64,000 nt of DNA from Aurantiacibacter spongiae (GTDB taxonomy: Bacteria; Pseudomonadota; Alphaproteobacteria; Sphingomonadales; Sphingomonadaceae): assembly GCF_003815535.1 (NCBI RefSeq), contig NZ_RPFZ01000001.1:2418001-2482000 (forward strand). The letters are read 5' to 3'. This document shows positions 9,290 through 18,524 of the stretch, piece after piece (position 1 is the first letter of the stretch; every line of letters starts with the position of its first letter). The position numbers and the translations under genes are program-made. The notes beneath the pieces were generated by a model. That model was not told the origin of the DNA. It worked only from the letters and a program-made list of their open reading frames with translations, and made no database searches.

Positions 9290-9406
9290 GCATCTGCGCC
9301 GTGGCCCTCGCTATGGTGTGCGCTCTATCGCGGCGCGATTTGCCTTTCAATGGGGCAACATCCCGGTTCAGCGATGCGCAACGCCCCGCAGACCATGATA
9401 CCTGGC

Positions 9407-10099
9407 ATGGACAGACGATTTTTCATGACCGCCGCCACCGGGTCGGCGCTGGCCGCGACCGGTTCGCTCTTCGTGCCGAGACAGCCGGCTGCGGCGCAGG
9501 ACCGCCGCCAGCCCGAATCGCGGTTCGACATGGTGCGGGAATGGGAAATCGGTCCGGTTATCCGCGGTCGCAACTATTCGCAGGGGATGCCGCCCCATCC
9601 GTTTGCCGTCCGCGGCGGCTGGTTTTTCGAATTTCCCGGCCCGACCGCGCGCGACGGCCATGTCCACTATCTTACGACCAGCGCGAACGGCCTTGGTGGA
9701 GCGCGCGGGCTGCGAATGCGCTACCGCATCGACGCGGCGCCCGGCGCCCGCTTCATTCCGCAGGAAAATCCGCGCGAACCCGCGACGCTTTCGCTCTACG
9801 TGCAGCGCGACGGCGACGACTGGAGCGGCCGCGGCGACCGGGCCGCTGCCCGCTGGTATTCGCCGGACCCCGCGATGCAGCGGCTGGAGCCGGGCGAGCA
9901 CGAGGTGCGGGTGATGTTCGACGAGGACTGGAAGGGCGTCATGGGCCAGAGCTCGCACCGCGCATCGCGCCAGTTTGCCGACACGCTCGCGCGGGCGGGG
10001 CGCATGGGCTTCACGCTGGGATCGGCACACGGTCGCGGGCACGGCGTCTTCTCGACCGCGCCCGCGCGCATGCTGGTTCGCGATTTTTCGGTGATCTAG
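9407..10099 (+). CDS. Exported protein with Tat-like signal, unknown function
   Basis: A product of 230 residues when read from the ATG at 9407. It starts with a twin-arginine-like signal (MDRRFFMTAATGSALAATG) and the cleavage-like segment PAAAQDRR. Upstream in-frame ATGs at 9395, 9374 and 9350 exist, but 9407 puts the RR motif at the correct place. The mature part is beta-rich (WEIGPVIRGRNYSQGMP, GWFFEFPGP, HVHYLTTSANGLGGA, SLYVQRDGDDWSG, HEVRVMFDEDWKGVMG) and resembles carbohydrate-binding or jelly-roll proteins in style, but I cannot name a family. It is convergent with infC. Confidence 0.7.
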   Translation: MDRRFFMTAATGSALAATGSLFVPRQPAAAQDRRQPESRFDMVREWEIGPVIRGRNYSQGMPPHPFAVRGGWFFEFPGPTARDGHVHYLTTSANGLGGARGLRMRYRIDAAPGARFIPQENPREPATLSLYVQRDGDDWSGRGDRAAARWYSPDPAMQRLEPGEHEVRVMFDEDWKGVMGQSSHRASRQFADTLARAGRMGFTLGSAHGRGHGVFSTAPARMLVRDFSVI

Positions 10100-10128
10100 C
10101 AGCGACGAAAACTGCTCGCGGGGGCGCC

Positions 10129-10671
10129 CTACTTGGGTGCGAGGACCATCAGCATCTGGCGCCCTTCGAGCCGTGGATAGGCCTCGACCTTGGCGATTTC
10201 CTCCACGTCGGACTGGACGCGCTTCAACAAGTCCATGCCGAGATGCTGGTGCGCCATCTCGCGCCCGCGGAAGCGCAGCGTGACCTTGACCTTGTCGCCG
10301 TTGTCGATGAACTTGTTCACGTTGCGCATCTTCACATCGTAATCGTGATCGTCGATGTTCGGACGCATCTTGATTTCCTTGATATCCTGCGTCTTCTGCG
10401 TCTTGCGCGCCGCATTCGCCTTCTTCTGGGCTTCGTAGCGGTACTTGCCGACATCGAGGAACTTGCACACCGGCGGGTTCGCGTTGGGCGACACCTCGAC
10501 CAGATTGAGGCCGGCGTCGGCGGCCTGTTCGATCGCTTCGCGGGTGTACATCACGCCGAGATTCTCGCCCTCGTCATCGATGACGCGGACTTTGTCGGCC
10601 TGGATCATATTGTCGTATCGGGGGCCGGATTTGACCGGCGGTGCCATGGATCGGCGGGGTGGACGAGGTAT
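10129..10671 (-). CDS. infC: Translation initiation factor IF-3, AUA start proposed
   Basis: The IF-3 N- and C-terminal domains are clear: [13 protein letters not shown] and [17 protein letters not shown] in the N-domain, [20 protein letters not shown] and [19 protein letters not shown] in the C-domain. The first in-frame ATG (10647) has no SD. An AUA codon at 10669-10671 lies 7 bases after a perfect AAGGAG (complement of 10679-10684) and gives a 180-residue protein starting (I/M)[15 protein letters not shown]-3 discriminates against non-AUG starts and represses its own mRNA through such a start (AUU in E. coli), so a non-AUG start is expected biology here. Gene identity is certain; the start is inferred. 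Confidence 0.95.
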   Translation of the reverse strand: MPRPPRRSMAPPVKSGPRYDNMIQADKVRVIDDEGENLGVMYTREAIEQAADAGLNLVEVSPNANPPVCKFLDVGKYRYEAQKKANAARKTQKTQDIKEIKMRPNIDDHDYDVKMRNVNKFIDNGDKVKVTLRFRGREMAHQHLGMDLLKRVQSDVEEIAKVEAYPRLEGRQMLMVLAPK

Positions 10672-10678
10672 GGGTAGG

Positions 10679-10684
10679 CTCCTT
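10679..10684 (-). promoter_or_regulatory. Shine-Dalgarno of infC that decides an AUA start
   Basis: The minus strand reads AAGGAG here, followed by the 7-base spacer CCTACCC and then AUA. No comparable SD precedes the downstream ATG at 10647, whose 20 upstream bases are C-rich. Confidence 0.75.
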
Positions 10685-10939
10685 TCGGTGGTTGAACGTA
10701 TCGGGCAATGTAGGGATTCGGGCGGGCGAGCGCCAGAGTCTTTTGCTGTGGCGACCGTGTATCGCGGTGTCCGGCCCTCCGGCTGTTCCCTTCTCCGCTG
10801 CCAGCCGGTCGGCGCGGCGGCGCCCGCGCGTTCGAAGGCGCGGTTCTTCAGGTCGGCGGAAACAGGAAGCGCGACCATCGCGCCGGACGGGTGACACCGC
10901 GCGGTCGGCGACCGCCCGCGCCGCAGCCGAGCGCGGCTT

Positions 10940-11647
10940 TCACCCCCGCTCGCGCCACAGCGGAAAGCGCGCCAGCTTCCTGCCGGCGGGCACGACGGCG
11001 TCGATCGCCGCTGCCGGCTGAAGCGCTTTCAGGATCGCAGGATCGCCGGCGTCCATCCCGCCGGTCAGCGCGCCGAAGGCCGGCAGGATCATGCGTCCGC
11101 ACGTCGCGTTGCCACTATGCGCGACGACGGCGCAGGGGCGGTTGATCCGGCGATGGTGGATCTTCACCTGCACGCGCGGGTGATAATGGCCCGAAAGCTC
11201 GGGGCGGGTCTCGCCGCGCATCGCCCGGTGACGCAGCACCATGCCGGCGATTTCCAATTCGTCGACAATGGTGCCGCCGCTCCTCGCTTCCATCGCGGGG
11301 TCGTGATTGCCCGTCAGCCATACCCAGTCGACCGCGCGGGTGAGCGCGGCGAGCATTCCGCTTTCATGCTCGCCAAGCGTCTGCGACCCCTGCGAATCGT
11401 GGAAGTTGTCGCCCAGCGTATAGACCCGCCGCGCGCCCGTCTCGCGGATCGTTTCCGCCACCCGTTCCAGCGTCTCGCGCGTGTCGTACGGCGGCAGGAA
11501 CTGGTTGTGGCGAGCGAAGAAGCTGGCCTTTTCCAGGTGCAGGTCGGCAACCAGCAACGCGTTCTCGCGCGGCCAGAACAGCGCGCGCGACTTCGTCAGG
11601 CGAAACTCCTCTCCGCAGAAAGGGAAGGCGAACGAAACGGGAACCAT
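10940..11647 (-). CDS. pdeM: PdeM-like calcineurin-type phosphoesterase
   Basis: A 235-residue metallophosphoesterase with all motif blocks: [14 protein letters not shown] (D-x-H), TLGDNFHDS (GD), WLTGNHDP (GNHD) and SGHYHPR (GHxH). This matches PdeM, the 'ligase-associated DNA damage response endonuclease' family, which usually sits beside an Lhr-type helicase and an ATP-dependent ligase. No such partners are in the window. The ATG at 11647 begins the conserved [10 protein letters not shown] segment; the open frame upstream runs through an intergenic repeat and is not coding. Divergent from hemF. Confidence 0.85.
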   Translation of the reverse strand: MVPVSFAFPFCGEEFRLTKSRALFWPRENALLVADLHLEKASFFARHNQFLPPYDTRETLERVAETIRETGARRVYTLGDNFHDSQGSQTLGEHESGMLAALTRAVDWVWLTGNHDPAMEARSGGTIVDELEIAGMVLRHRAMRGETRPELSGHYHPRVQVKIHHRRINRPCAVVAHSGNATCGRMILPAFGALTGGMDAGDPAILKALQPAAAIDAVVPAGRKLARFPLWRERG

Positions 11648-11792
11648 GCGCCGCCTAGTGGCCTGATTGGCGACGGCTGGCAACCCCCGACGAAGCCGCG
11701 CGAGGGGGCGAGACTTGAAACCGCCCCGGCGGTTGCCTAGTCGCATCGGGGACGGGGCCCTTCGGCCCAGCGCCACGCGCGCCCACCCACGG

Positions 11793-11814
11793 CCCCTCCC
11801 GCACGCGGGAGGGG
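11793..11814. repeat. Perfect GC-rich palindrome (REP-like) next to hemF RBS
   Basis: CCCCTCCCGC and GCGGGAGGGG form a perfect 10-bp inverted repeat separated by AC. Palindromes of this C4TCCCGC type recur between genes in sphingomonad genomes (from memory), so this is probably a dispersed REP-like unit. Its right arm merges with the purine run GGGAGGGGGGAG that serves as the SD of hemF. Confidence 0.65.
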
Positions 11815-11825
11815 GGAGCTTGGAC

Positions 11826-12680
11826 ATGGACTGGACGACCCAAACCGCTACCGCCCGCGAATGGTTCGAGACCCTGAGGGACCGTATCTGCGCCGAGTTC
11901 GAGGCGATCGAGCGCGAGGCGGGGTCCGGGGCGGCGTTCGACTACATCGCATGGGACCGGGAAACCGACGACGGCTCGGACGGCGGCGGCGGCGTGCGCG
12001 GGGCGATGAAGGGCAAGGTGTTCGAGAAGGTCGGGGTCAACGTTTCCACCGTCACCGGCGCCTTCGCCCCGCAATTCGCCGCGACGATCAACGGCGCGAG
12101 CGAGGACGCCCCCGAATTCACCGCCACCGGCATCAGCCTGGTCGCCCACATGGCCAATCCGCACGTTCCCGCCGTCCACATGAACACCCGCTTCCTGACG
12201 ACGCAGACGGCCTGGTTCGGCGGCGGGGCGGATCTCAATCCGCCGATCCCCTACCGCGAGGATACCGACCGTTTCCACGCCCGGCTCCGCGCCGCGTGCA
12301 GCGGCCACAACCCGCAATATTACGAACGGTTCTCTAAATGGGCGGATGACTATTTCTACATTCCCCACCGGGACGAGCACAGGGGTGTCGGCGGCATCTT
12401 CTACGATCACTTGGAATGCCGCGACGAGGCCGAGTTCGAACGCCATTTCGCCTTCACCCGCGACGTGGGAGAGGCCTTTCTCGACGCCTTCCCGGCCATC
12501 GTTCGTCAGCGCATGGAGCAGGACTGGACGCCCGCCGACAAGGCCCGCCAGCTCGAATGGCGCGGTCGCTACGTCGAGTTCAACCTCGTCTACGACCGCG
12601 GCACGCTGTTCGGGCTCAAGACCGGCGGCAATATCGATGCCATCCTGATGAGCCTTCCGCCAGAGGTAACGTGGAGCTGA
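11826..12680 (+). CDS. hemF: Oxygen-dependent coproporphyrinogen III oxidase
   Basis: A 284-residue cytosolic enzyme that converts coproporphyrinogen III to protoporphyrinogen IX with O2 in haem synthesis. Signature blocks are GKVFEKVGVNVSTV, GISLVAHMANPHVPAVHMNTR, WFGGGADLNPP, YYERFSKWADDYFYIPHRDEHRGVGGIFYDH and YVEFNLVYDRGTLFGLKTGGN. Length fits the family. The start at 11826 follows the purine-rich SD that is part of the palindrome at 11793-11814. The 3' end overlaps the GTG start of the following transporter gene. Confidence 0.97.
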   Translation: MDWTTQTATAREWFETLRDRICAEFEAIEREAGSGAAFDYIAWDRETDDGSDGGGGVRGAMKGKVFEKVGVNVSTVTGAFAPQFAATINGASEDAPEFTATGISLVAHMANPHVPAVHMNTRFLTTQTAWFGGGADLNPPIPYREDTDRFHARLRAACSGHNPQYYERFSKWADDYFYIPHRDEHRGVGGIFYDHLECRDEAEFERHFAFTRDVGEAFLDAFPAIVRQRMEQDWTPADKARQLEWRGRYVEFNLVYDRGTLFGLKTGGNIDAILMSLPPEVTWS

Positions 12681-13918
12681 GCGGCGCGACCGGCGCCGCC
12701 CGCTTCATCCGCGTCAATGCCCGGTGGCTGGCCGGCGGCTTTCTGCTGACCGCGTTCAGTTCGTTCGGGCAGACCTTCTTCATCGGCCTTTCGGGCGCCG
12801 ACATCCGGCGCGTTTTCGACCTGTCGGCCGGCGAGTTCGGCGGCCTCTACATGATCGCCACCCTGGGCAGCGCGGCGACGCTCCCCTTCCTCGGCCGCAC
12901 GCTCGACATCATGCCGGGATGGAAGGTTGCGCGCTTCTGCCTGCCGGCGCTCGCGCTCGCCTGTCTCGCGCTGCCGCTCGCCCCCGGCATCGTCTGGCTC
13001 GGCGCCGCGCTCTACCTGCTGCGCCTGTTCGGGCAGGGGATGATGACCGAGATCGCCTATACCGAGATCGGTCGCTGGTTCGCGGCCAGCCGGGGGCGGG
13101 CCATGGCGCTCACGGCGATGGGGTTGCAGGCGGGCAACGCGCTTATGCCGCTGGGCTTCGTCGCATTGGCGTCGGCGGGGGGCTGGCACTGGCCGTGGTT
13201 CGGCGCGGCAGCGCTGACCCTCGCACTGGGCTGGCCTGTCATCGTGAAGCTGATCGGGGTCGAGCGGCAGCCGAGCGCGGCGGAGGCGCAAGGGGCCACC
13301 GGCCTCGTCGCGCGCGACTGGACGCGGGGGCAGGTGCTGCGCGACCCGGTGCTCTACATGCTGCTGGCGGGCACGCTCGCACCGCCCTTCATCGGGACCA
13401 TCGTGTTCTTCCACCTGGGCTATCTGATCGAGCTGCGCGGCTACGATCCGCTGGCCTTTGCCTTCGCCTTCCCGGTGATGGCCGGAACGACGGTGCTGTT
13501 CAGCCTGGCCTGCGGCGTGCTGGTGGACAGGTTCACCGCACTGCGCCTGCTGCCCTTCTACCTGCTGCCGCTGGCGGTCGCCTCGCTGGCGGTCGGCCTG
13601 ATCGAGCCGGTCTGGGGCATCTACCTGTTCATGATGCTGCTGGGCGTCAGCAACGGCTTTACCCAGACCATCGTGGGTGCGCTGTGGCCCGAGGTCTACG
13701 GCCTTGCCAATCTCGGCGGCATCCGTGCCATAGTGGTGGCGGCGATGGTCCTGTCGACCGCCGTCGGACCGGGATTGACGGGGCTGCTGATCGACCGCGG
13801 CGTGCCGCTGCCCGAGCAGATGCTGGGAATGGCCGCCTGGTGTCTCGCCGCGTCCGCCAGCCTGGCGCTGGCCAGCCGCGCGGTCATGCGGCGCGAGGGG
13901 TACCGGGCGGCGACGTGA
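12671..13918 (+). CDS. MFS transporter
   Basis: A 415-residue polytopic membrane protein with about 12 hydrophobic segments. It has an MFS-like loop (GRTLDIMPGWKVARF) after TM2 and a central cytosolic loop (VERQPSAAEAQGATG) near residue 205. The GTG at 12671 is preceded by AGAGG and overlaps the hemF stop by 10 bases. Substrate cannot be inferred. The coupling to hemF is probably positional rather than functional. Confidence 0.85.
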   Translation: MELSGATGAARFIRVNARWLAGGFLLTAFSSFGQTFFIGLSGADIRRVFDLSAGEFGGLYMIATLGSAATLPFLGRTLDIMPGWKVARFCLPALALACLALPLAPGIVWLGAALYLLRLFGQGMMTEIAYTEIGRWFAASRGRAMALTAMGLQAGNALMPLGFVALASAGGWHWPWFGAAALTLALGWPVIVKLIGVERQPSAAEAQGATGLVARDWTRGQVLRDPVLYMLLAGTLAPPFIGTIVFFHLGYLIELRGYDPLAFAFAFPVMAGTTVLFSLACGVLVDRFTALRLLPFYLLPLAVASLAVGLIEPVWGIYLFMMLLGVSNGFTQTIVGALWPEVYGLANLGGIRAIVVAAMVLSTAVGPGLTGLLIDRGVPLPEQMLGMAAWCLAASASLALASRAVMRREGYRAAT

Positions 13919-13933
13919 ACCGGACGGACCGGG

Positions 13934-14836
13934 CTATTCGCGTTCCTCGAGATCTTCTTCCATCAGATAGCCGATATCGCCCAGCGCCTGGTTGGAGGGG
14001 CGCGTTTCCGACCCGCGATAGACGCTGCGCAGATAGGCACGGTCGAACGAGGTGAGGCGGTCGGGCGCGGTTCCCGTCCCGTCGAACAGCGCCAGCACCG
14101 TATCGAAGGCGGCACCCTGTTCCGGCGGTTCCGTCAGCGCGAGCGCGCGCATCGAGGCGTAATCGGCGATGGCATAGGCATCGAGCCGGGCGAGTTCGGA
14201 CCTCCTGATCATGACGATGGACAATTCGATGTCCTTGCGAATGCCTGTCGAAAGACGGCTCATGGCGAAAACCTGCTGACCTTCGGCGGGGTTGCGCATC
14301 CGGTTGGTCACCGCGTCGAAGCCGGTGGCGATCGGCATCCCTTCGCGATTGCGCGTCGACACGATGTTCCATGCCAGCGCGGGTCCGGTATCCTCTTCCA
14401 CCTGTTCGCGCTGGCGCTTGGTCAGTTCGCTGACGAGATAGCTGCGTTCGTCCTGCAACTTGGCGAATTCCGCCTGCGGATCGTCGACCACGATGACCCA
14501 CATGTTCGCCGCGCAACCGGGGTTGGCATCGATCGCGATATCGGCGCGTTCGGCATTGTCGTAGATGCGGTCGATCACGGCCTGCGCGTTTTCCGGCGCC
14601 AGCCCCCAGACTCCGGGGCACACCTCGCGCTGGAAGCGGGCCAGCGGCTCGGAATAGCTGCCGGGGCGTTCGGTCACTTCGCGCGCCTGGTCGCGCGCTT
14701 CGGCGCCGTCCACCTCGCGCTGCCCCTCGACAACGATCTCCGGATCGCTTTCGGGCGGTCCCGCGTCCTGTGCAAGGGCGGGGAAGGCGACGGCGAGCGA
14801 CGTCGCCAGGGCGAGGCATGTGCGAAGCGGGGTCAT
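13934..14836 (-). CDS. Exported protein of unknown function (300 aa)
   Basis: Signal peptide MTPLRTCLALATSLAVAFPALAQ, then an acidic linker, then a globular region. The N-terminal globular part has REVCPGVWGLAPENAQAVIDRIYDNA and ANPGCAANMWVIVVDD, with two cysteines that could form a disulphide. Later comes FDAVTNRMRNPAEGQQVF. The type is a secreted hypothetical protein seen in sphingomonads; I do not recognise an assigned function. The ATG at 14836 is used; an upstream TTG adds only two residues. Convergent with the MFS gene, with a 15-base gap. Confidence 0.75.
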   Translation of the reverse strand: MTPLRTCLALATSLAVAFPALAQDAGPPESDPEIVVEGQREVDGAEARDQAREVTERPGSYSEPLARFQREVCPGVWGLAPENAQAVIDRIYDNAERADIAIDANPGCAANMWVIVVDDPQAEFAKLQDERSYLVSELTKRQREQVEEDTGPALAWNIVSTRNREGMPIATGFDAVTNRMRNPAEGQQVFAMSRLSTGIRKDIELSIVMIRRSELARLDAYAIADYASMRALALTEPPEQGAAFDTVLALFDGTGTAPDRLTSFDRAYLRSVYRGSETRPSNQALGDIGYLMEEDLEERE

Positions 14837-14911
14837 GCGCAATCATGTAGCGACGGTGCGCCGCGATTGCGAACGCCCTTCGCCCAAGGGGCGACACGGC
14901 TGGACGAACGA

Positions 14912-15781
14912 CTACCGCGCCGGCGGGCCCCAGACGCGCACCCAGTCCACCTCCATCGCCAGTTCGCCCGCCTTCACGCGCTCTACCGTCTCCGGCGGCA
15001 GGCCGGGATAGGGCTGCGCGACGAGGTTGTTCTTTTCGGGATAGGCGCCGCCCAGCGCGAAATTGAGGATCACGAACTTGGGCGTGTCGAAATTCCACGT
15101 GCCGTAATTCTCGATCATCCTGTGCGTCGCGACGTAGGTGGTGCGTCCGTCGACCTCGAAACGGATCTCCTCGGGGGTCCATTCGACGGCGTAGTCGTGC
15201 CAGTCGGTCGCATCGGTGCCGGGTGCGAAGTACCAGCGGTTGACGATGGGCGTCTCGCCCGAATAGCCATCGCCGTGCACCGCGACGCCGACCCAGTCTT
15301 TTTCCCCGACATATTCCATGATGTCGATCTCGCCCGTCTGCGGCCAGCGCCCGTTGCCAAGCAGCCAGAAGGCCGGCCACGCCCCGACCGCATCGGGCAT
15401 GCGGATGCGGGCCTCCGCCCGGCCATAGGTGAAATCGAAATGGCCGCGCGTGTTGATCCGGCCCGAGACGAAATCCGGCTGTCGGCCGTCGGGCGTGGGG
15501 TAGTCCTCCCGGAATTGCGGCGTCAGCAACAGGCTGGTGCCGGTGAAGCGGACCGTGGCGGGATCGTCGATATAGGCCTGCTGTTCGTTGTTGACCCAGA
15601 AATCGGGGCCGACGACGTTCCACTTTTCCCGGTCGAGCGTCCCCGTATCGAACTCGTCGGCGAAAAGCAGCGGGCGGTCGGCGCGCATTGGCGCCGACGA
15701 GGCGGTGCCGGGCGTTTGTACCGTCTGACAGGCGGCGAGCGCTGCAAAACCCAGCGCGGCGGTGGCAAATCTGGCGAACAT
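14912..15781 (-). CDS. GH16 family glycosidase, lipoprotein
   Basis: A 289-residue protein with a lipobox (MFARFATAALGFAALAAC) and a GH16 domain. The retaining catalytic motif is GEIDIMEYVG (E-x-D-x-x-E), preceded by AWPAFWLLG and followed by HDYAVEWTPEEIRFEVDG, as in laminarinases/beta-1,3-glucanases. It should act at the outer membrane or in the periplasm on beta-glucans, but GH16 also covers agarases and others. The ATG at 15781 has GGGGAGAG 7 bases upstream. It is divergent from the M1 peptidase gene. Confidence 0.9.
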   Translation of the reverse strand: MFARFATAALGFAALAACQTVQTPGTASSAPMRADRPLLFADEFDTGTLDREKWNVVGPDFWVNNEQQAYIDDPATVRFTGTSLLLTPQFREDYPTPDGRQPDFVSGRINTRGHFDFTYGRAEARIRMPDAVGAWPAFWLLGNGRWPQTGEIDIMEYVGEKDWVGVAVHGDGYSGETPIVNRWYFAPGTDATDWHDYAVEWTPEEIRFEVDGRTTYVATHRMIENYGTWNFDTPKFVILNFALGGAYPEKNNLVAQPYPGLPPETVERVKAGELAMEVDWVRVWGPPAR

Positions 15782-15959
15782 CGAACTCTCCCCGTTGCAT
15801 CGACCATCGTTGTGATCGTTCACATCGGTGACATAGACCGCCCCATGTGCCAAGCCAAGCCATGCGCCGTGCCCGCCAGTGGATGACCCGGTTGATGACA
15901 TCGCCCGTCCCGCTGCTATGGTTGCGCGCGAAACCGATCAGCCTGTTGCCGGAGTGTCC

Positions 15960-17888
15960 ATGCGTTTTTCCGCCCCCGTCCTCGCCTTCACCGTGCCGTT
16001 CCTGATGGGAGGCTGCACGACTGCGGGGCCGGCGGATACGGCGCGTTCCATCGCACCAATCCTGACGACGGAACAGGCGCGCGACGAATTTACCTATGCG
16101 CAGCCGACCGAGGCGCGCGTCACGCATGTCGCGCTCGACCTCGATCTCGATTTCGAGGCGCGCCGGGTGCAGGGCACCGCCACGCTCGACGTTACCGCCG
16201 CTCCGGGTGCGGACGAGATCGTCCTCGATTCGAACGGGCTGCTGATCGGCGGGATCACCGATGGCAGGGGCAATGCCCTTGGCTACACCATCGGCGAAAG
16301 CGTGCCCGACAAGGGGGAGCCGATCATCGTCGAGCTGGGCGATTCGGGCGGCGCTTCGTCTCGGAAAATCGTCATTTCCTACGCCAGCGGGCCAGACGCG
16401 CCGGCGCTCCAGTGGCTCGATCCCGAACAGACGGCGGGCGGCGAATATCCGTTCGTCTTCAGCCAGGGGCAGGCGATCCTCAACCGCAGCTGGATCCCGA
16501 CGCAGGATTCGCCCGGCATCCGCCAGACCTGGGAAGCGCGCATCACCGCGCCCAGGCCGCTCACGGTAGTCATGTCGGGTATCCGGCAGGGCCAGCCCAC
16601 GGACGTGGGCGGGGGGCGCCGCGCCTTCGAATTCGCGATGGACAACAACATCCCGCCCTATCTGATAGCGGTCGCCGCCGGCAATCTGGAGTTCGCCGAT
16701 CTCGGCCCGCGCTCGGGCGTCTGGGCGGAACCGGAAGTGCTGCCCGCCGCGCGGCAGGAGCTGGGCGATACGGAGCAGCTGATCGAGGCGGGCGAAAGTC
16801 TGTTCGGCGATTATCGCTGGGGCCGCTACGACATGATCGTGCTGCCTCCCTCCTTCCCCTATGGCGGGATGGAAAATCCCACGCTGACCTTCCTCACCCC
16901 CACCTTCATCGCCGGGGACCGGTCGAACAACGGCCTGATCGCGCACGAACTGGCGCATAGCTGGTCGGGCAACCTCACCACCTACGCCACCTGGCGCGAC
17001 GGCTGGCTGAACGAGGGCGTCACCTCCTATATCGAGAGCCGGATCACCGAAGAGGTCTATGGCAAGCCGCGTGCCGAACAGGAATACGCACTGAGCTACG
17101 CCGCCCTCGCGAACGCGGTGGAGGAAAACGGCGCCGACAATCCCAACACGGCCATGCGTTCCCCCGCCGCGATCAGCCCCTTCGACACCGTCGGAGAGGC
17201 GATCTACGACAAGGGCACGGTCTTCCTGCGCACGGTCGAGAATATCGTCGGCCGCGAGCGGTTCGACGCCTGGCTGACGCAGTGGTTCGATGCCCACGCC
17301 TTCCAGCCCGTGACCAGCGAGATGTTCCTCGCGGACATGCGCGCCAACCTGATCGATGGCGATTCCGATCTCGAAGACCGGCTGATGCTCGACGAGTGGG
17401 TCTACGGCACCGGCATCCCGTCCAATGCCTGGCAACCCGAGGCGACGGCGTTCGCGGCGGTGGACGATGCCGTGGCGGCTTACGCCCGGGCCGGTACGCT
17501 GCCGGCCACGCGGACCTGGGAAGGCTGGACCGCTGCCGAGCAGCGCCGGTTCCTGGAAGAACTGCCCGAAGATCTGGACGATACCGACCTGGCCGCGATG
17601 GACCGGCAGCTCGGCCTGTCGCGAAGCGGCAATAACGAGGTGCTGTTCCTCTGGCTGCAGGCGGCCTTGCGCAACGAATACGATCCCGCCGTCCCGCAGG
17701 CCGAGGCGTTCCTCGCCCGCGTCGGCCGCAACAAGTTCGTGGAGCCGCTATTCAGGGCGCTGTGGGCGACGGGCGACTGGGGCCGCCCCGTCGCCACGCG
17801 CATCTATGCCCGGACGCGCGGCGGTTATCACAGCTTCACGCGCGGGCGCGTGGACGCGGTTCTCGGCTACGAGGGGGCGGGAGGCTGA
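15960..17888 (+). CDS. M1 family metallopeptidase, lipoprotein
   Basis: A 642-residue protein with a lipobox (FTVPFLMGGC). The M1 motifs are complete: exopeptidase motif GGMEN (in FPYGGMENPTLTF), zinc motif HELAHSW with the third ligand Glu in WLNEGVTSY, and a downstream C-terminal helical domain. Architecture and size match the leukotriene A4 hydrolase-like aminopeptidases. It removes N-terminal residues from peptides in the periplasm. The ATG at 15960 has GGAG 5 bases before it and starts exactly at the signal peptide. Confidence 0.93.
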   Translation: MRFSAPVLAFTVPFLMGGCTTAGPADTARSIAPILTTEQARDEFTYAQPTEARVTHVALDLDLDFEARRVQGTATLDVTAAPGADEIVLDSNGLLIGGITDGRGNALGYTIGESVPDKGEPIIVELGDSGGASSRKIVISYASGPDAPALQWLDPEQTAGGEYPFVFSQGQAILNRSWIPTQDSPGIRQTWEARITAPRPLTVVMSGIRQGQPTDVGGGRRAFEFAMDNNIPPYLIAVAAGNLEFADLGPRSGVWAEPEVLPAARQELGDTEQLIEAGESLFGDYRWGRYDMIVLPPSFPYGGMENPTLTFLTPTFIAGDRSNNGLIAHELAHSWSGNLTTYATWRDGWLNEGVTSYIESRITEEVYGKPRAEQEYALSYAALANAVEENGADNPNTAMRSPAAISPFDTVGEAIYDKGTVFLRTVENIVGRERFDAWLTQWFDAHAFQPVTSEMFLADMRANLIDGDSDLEDRLMLDEWVYGTGIPSNAWQPEATAFAAVDDAVAAYARAGTLPATRTWEGWTAAEQRRFLEELPEDLDDTDLAAMDRQLGLSRSGNNEVLFLWLQAALRNEYDPAVPQAEAFLARVGRNKFVEPLFRALWATGDWGRPVATRIYARTRGGYHSFTRGRVDAVLGYEGAGG

Positions 17889-17910
17889 CGGGCGCGGCAC
17901 GCGCCGGCCA

Positions 17911-18507
17911 TCACGCGGCGGCAGCGTCGTCCAGCACGCGGTAGCCGATCGGCTTGAACGTCCCGCCATTGCTGGCATAGGCCGAGCACGCCGTAAGGCC
18001 GATCACCAGGTCCATGCGCGCCCGCAGGCGCAGCACGTCGCCCGCCTTCGACACCGGCGGATCGACGCTGATCCGCCCGCTCGAACCGTCGACAGGTACG
18101 TTCATGAACACGTTGAACGCGCACGGAATATCGTCCTCCGCGATCCCGTAGGGCGCCAGCGCTTCGGCCAGGTTGCCGAAGCAGCCGCGATGGATCGGCC
18201 TATCGGGATAGAAATGGCGGAAGGTATCCTCGCTGCACGGCGTCAGCAGGAAATCGTGGCAGCCGACATCGTCGCGCACGATGTCCAGCATGGGATTGGA
18301 GCGATTGGACCATAGCGTGTTCCCCGCGCTCAGCTTCAGCGTCTCCTCGTAATCGAAGGTCCGCCCGTTGGAAATGACCTCGCGCACGTCCGCCGCATTG
18401 TAGGCGAGCAGGTCGGAAACCTGGCAGCCGTCCACGTCGATAACCTCCAGCGTCGCGCCTTGCGCCAGGCGAAAGGCGGTGCCGGAACGCGGCGCGATCA
18501 CGGTCAT
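17911..18507 (-). CDS. DUF1989 (urea carboxylase-associated) family protein
   Basis: A 198-residue cytosolic protein with the DUF1989 landmarks VDVDGCQVSDLLAYN, SNPMLDIVRDDVGCHDFLLTPCSE and IPCAFNVFMNVPV. The Cys/His residues of the CHDxLxxPC segment are likely metal ligands. Some DUF1989 proteins (UAAP1/2) are known to act as subunits of carboxyguanidine deiminase in guanidine breakdown; others are uncharacterised. It is the third gene of an operon with the GntA-like gene, starting 17 bases after that gene's stop. No urea carboxylase or guanidine carboxylase is nearby, so function is inferred only as guanidine/urea-type chemistry. Confidence 0.85.
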   Translation of the reverse strand: MTVIAPRSGTAFRLAQGATLEVIDVDGCQVSDLLAYNAADVREVISNGRTFDYEETLKLSAGNTLWSNRSNPMLDIVRDDVGCHDFLLTPCSEDTFRHFYPDRPIHRGCFGNLAEALAPYGIAEDDIPCAFNVFMNVPVDGSSGRISVDPPVSKAGDVLRLRARMDLVIGLTACSAYASNGGTFKPIGYRVLDDAAAA

Positions 18508-18524
18508 GTCGCGGTCTTGGGAAA

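Noticed and set aside
9199-9300. SAM-II, SAH or ZTP riboswitch
   Set aside because: Conserved core sequences of those classes as I remember them are absent; only generic hairpins remain.
13884-17435. Minus-strand open frame of 1183 codons
   Set aside because: It runs antisense to and across GH16, the M1 peptidase and the exported protein, has an Arg/Gly/His-rich composition and no domain. A result of high GC content.
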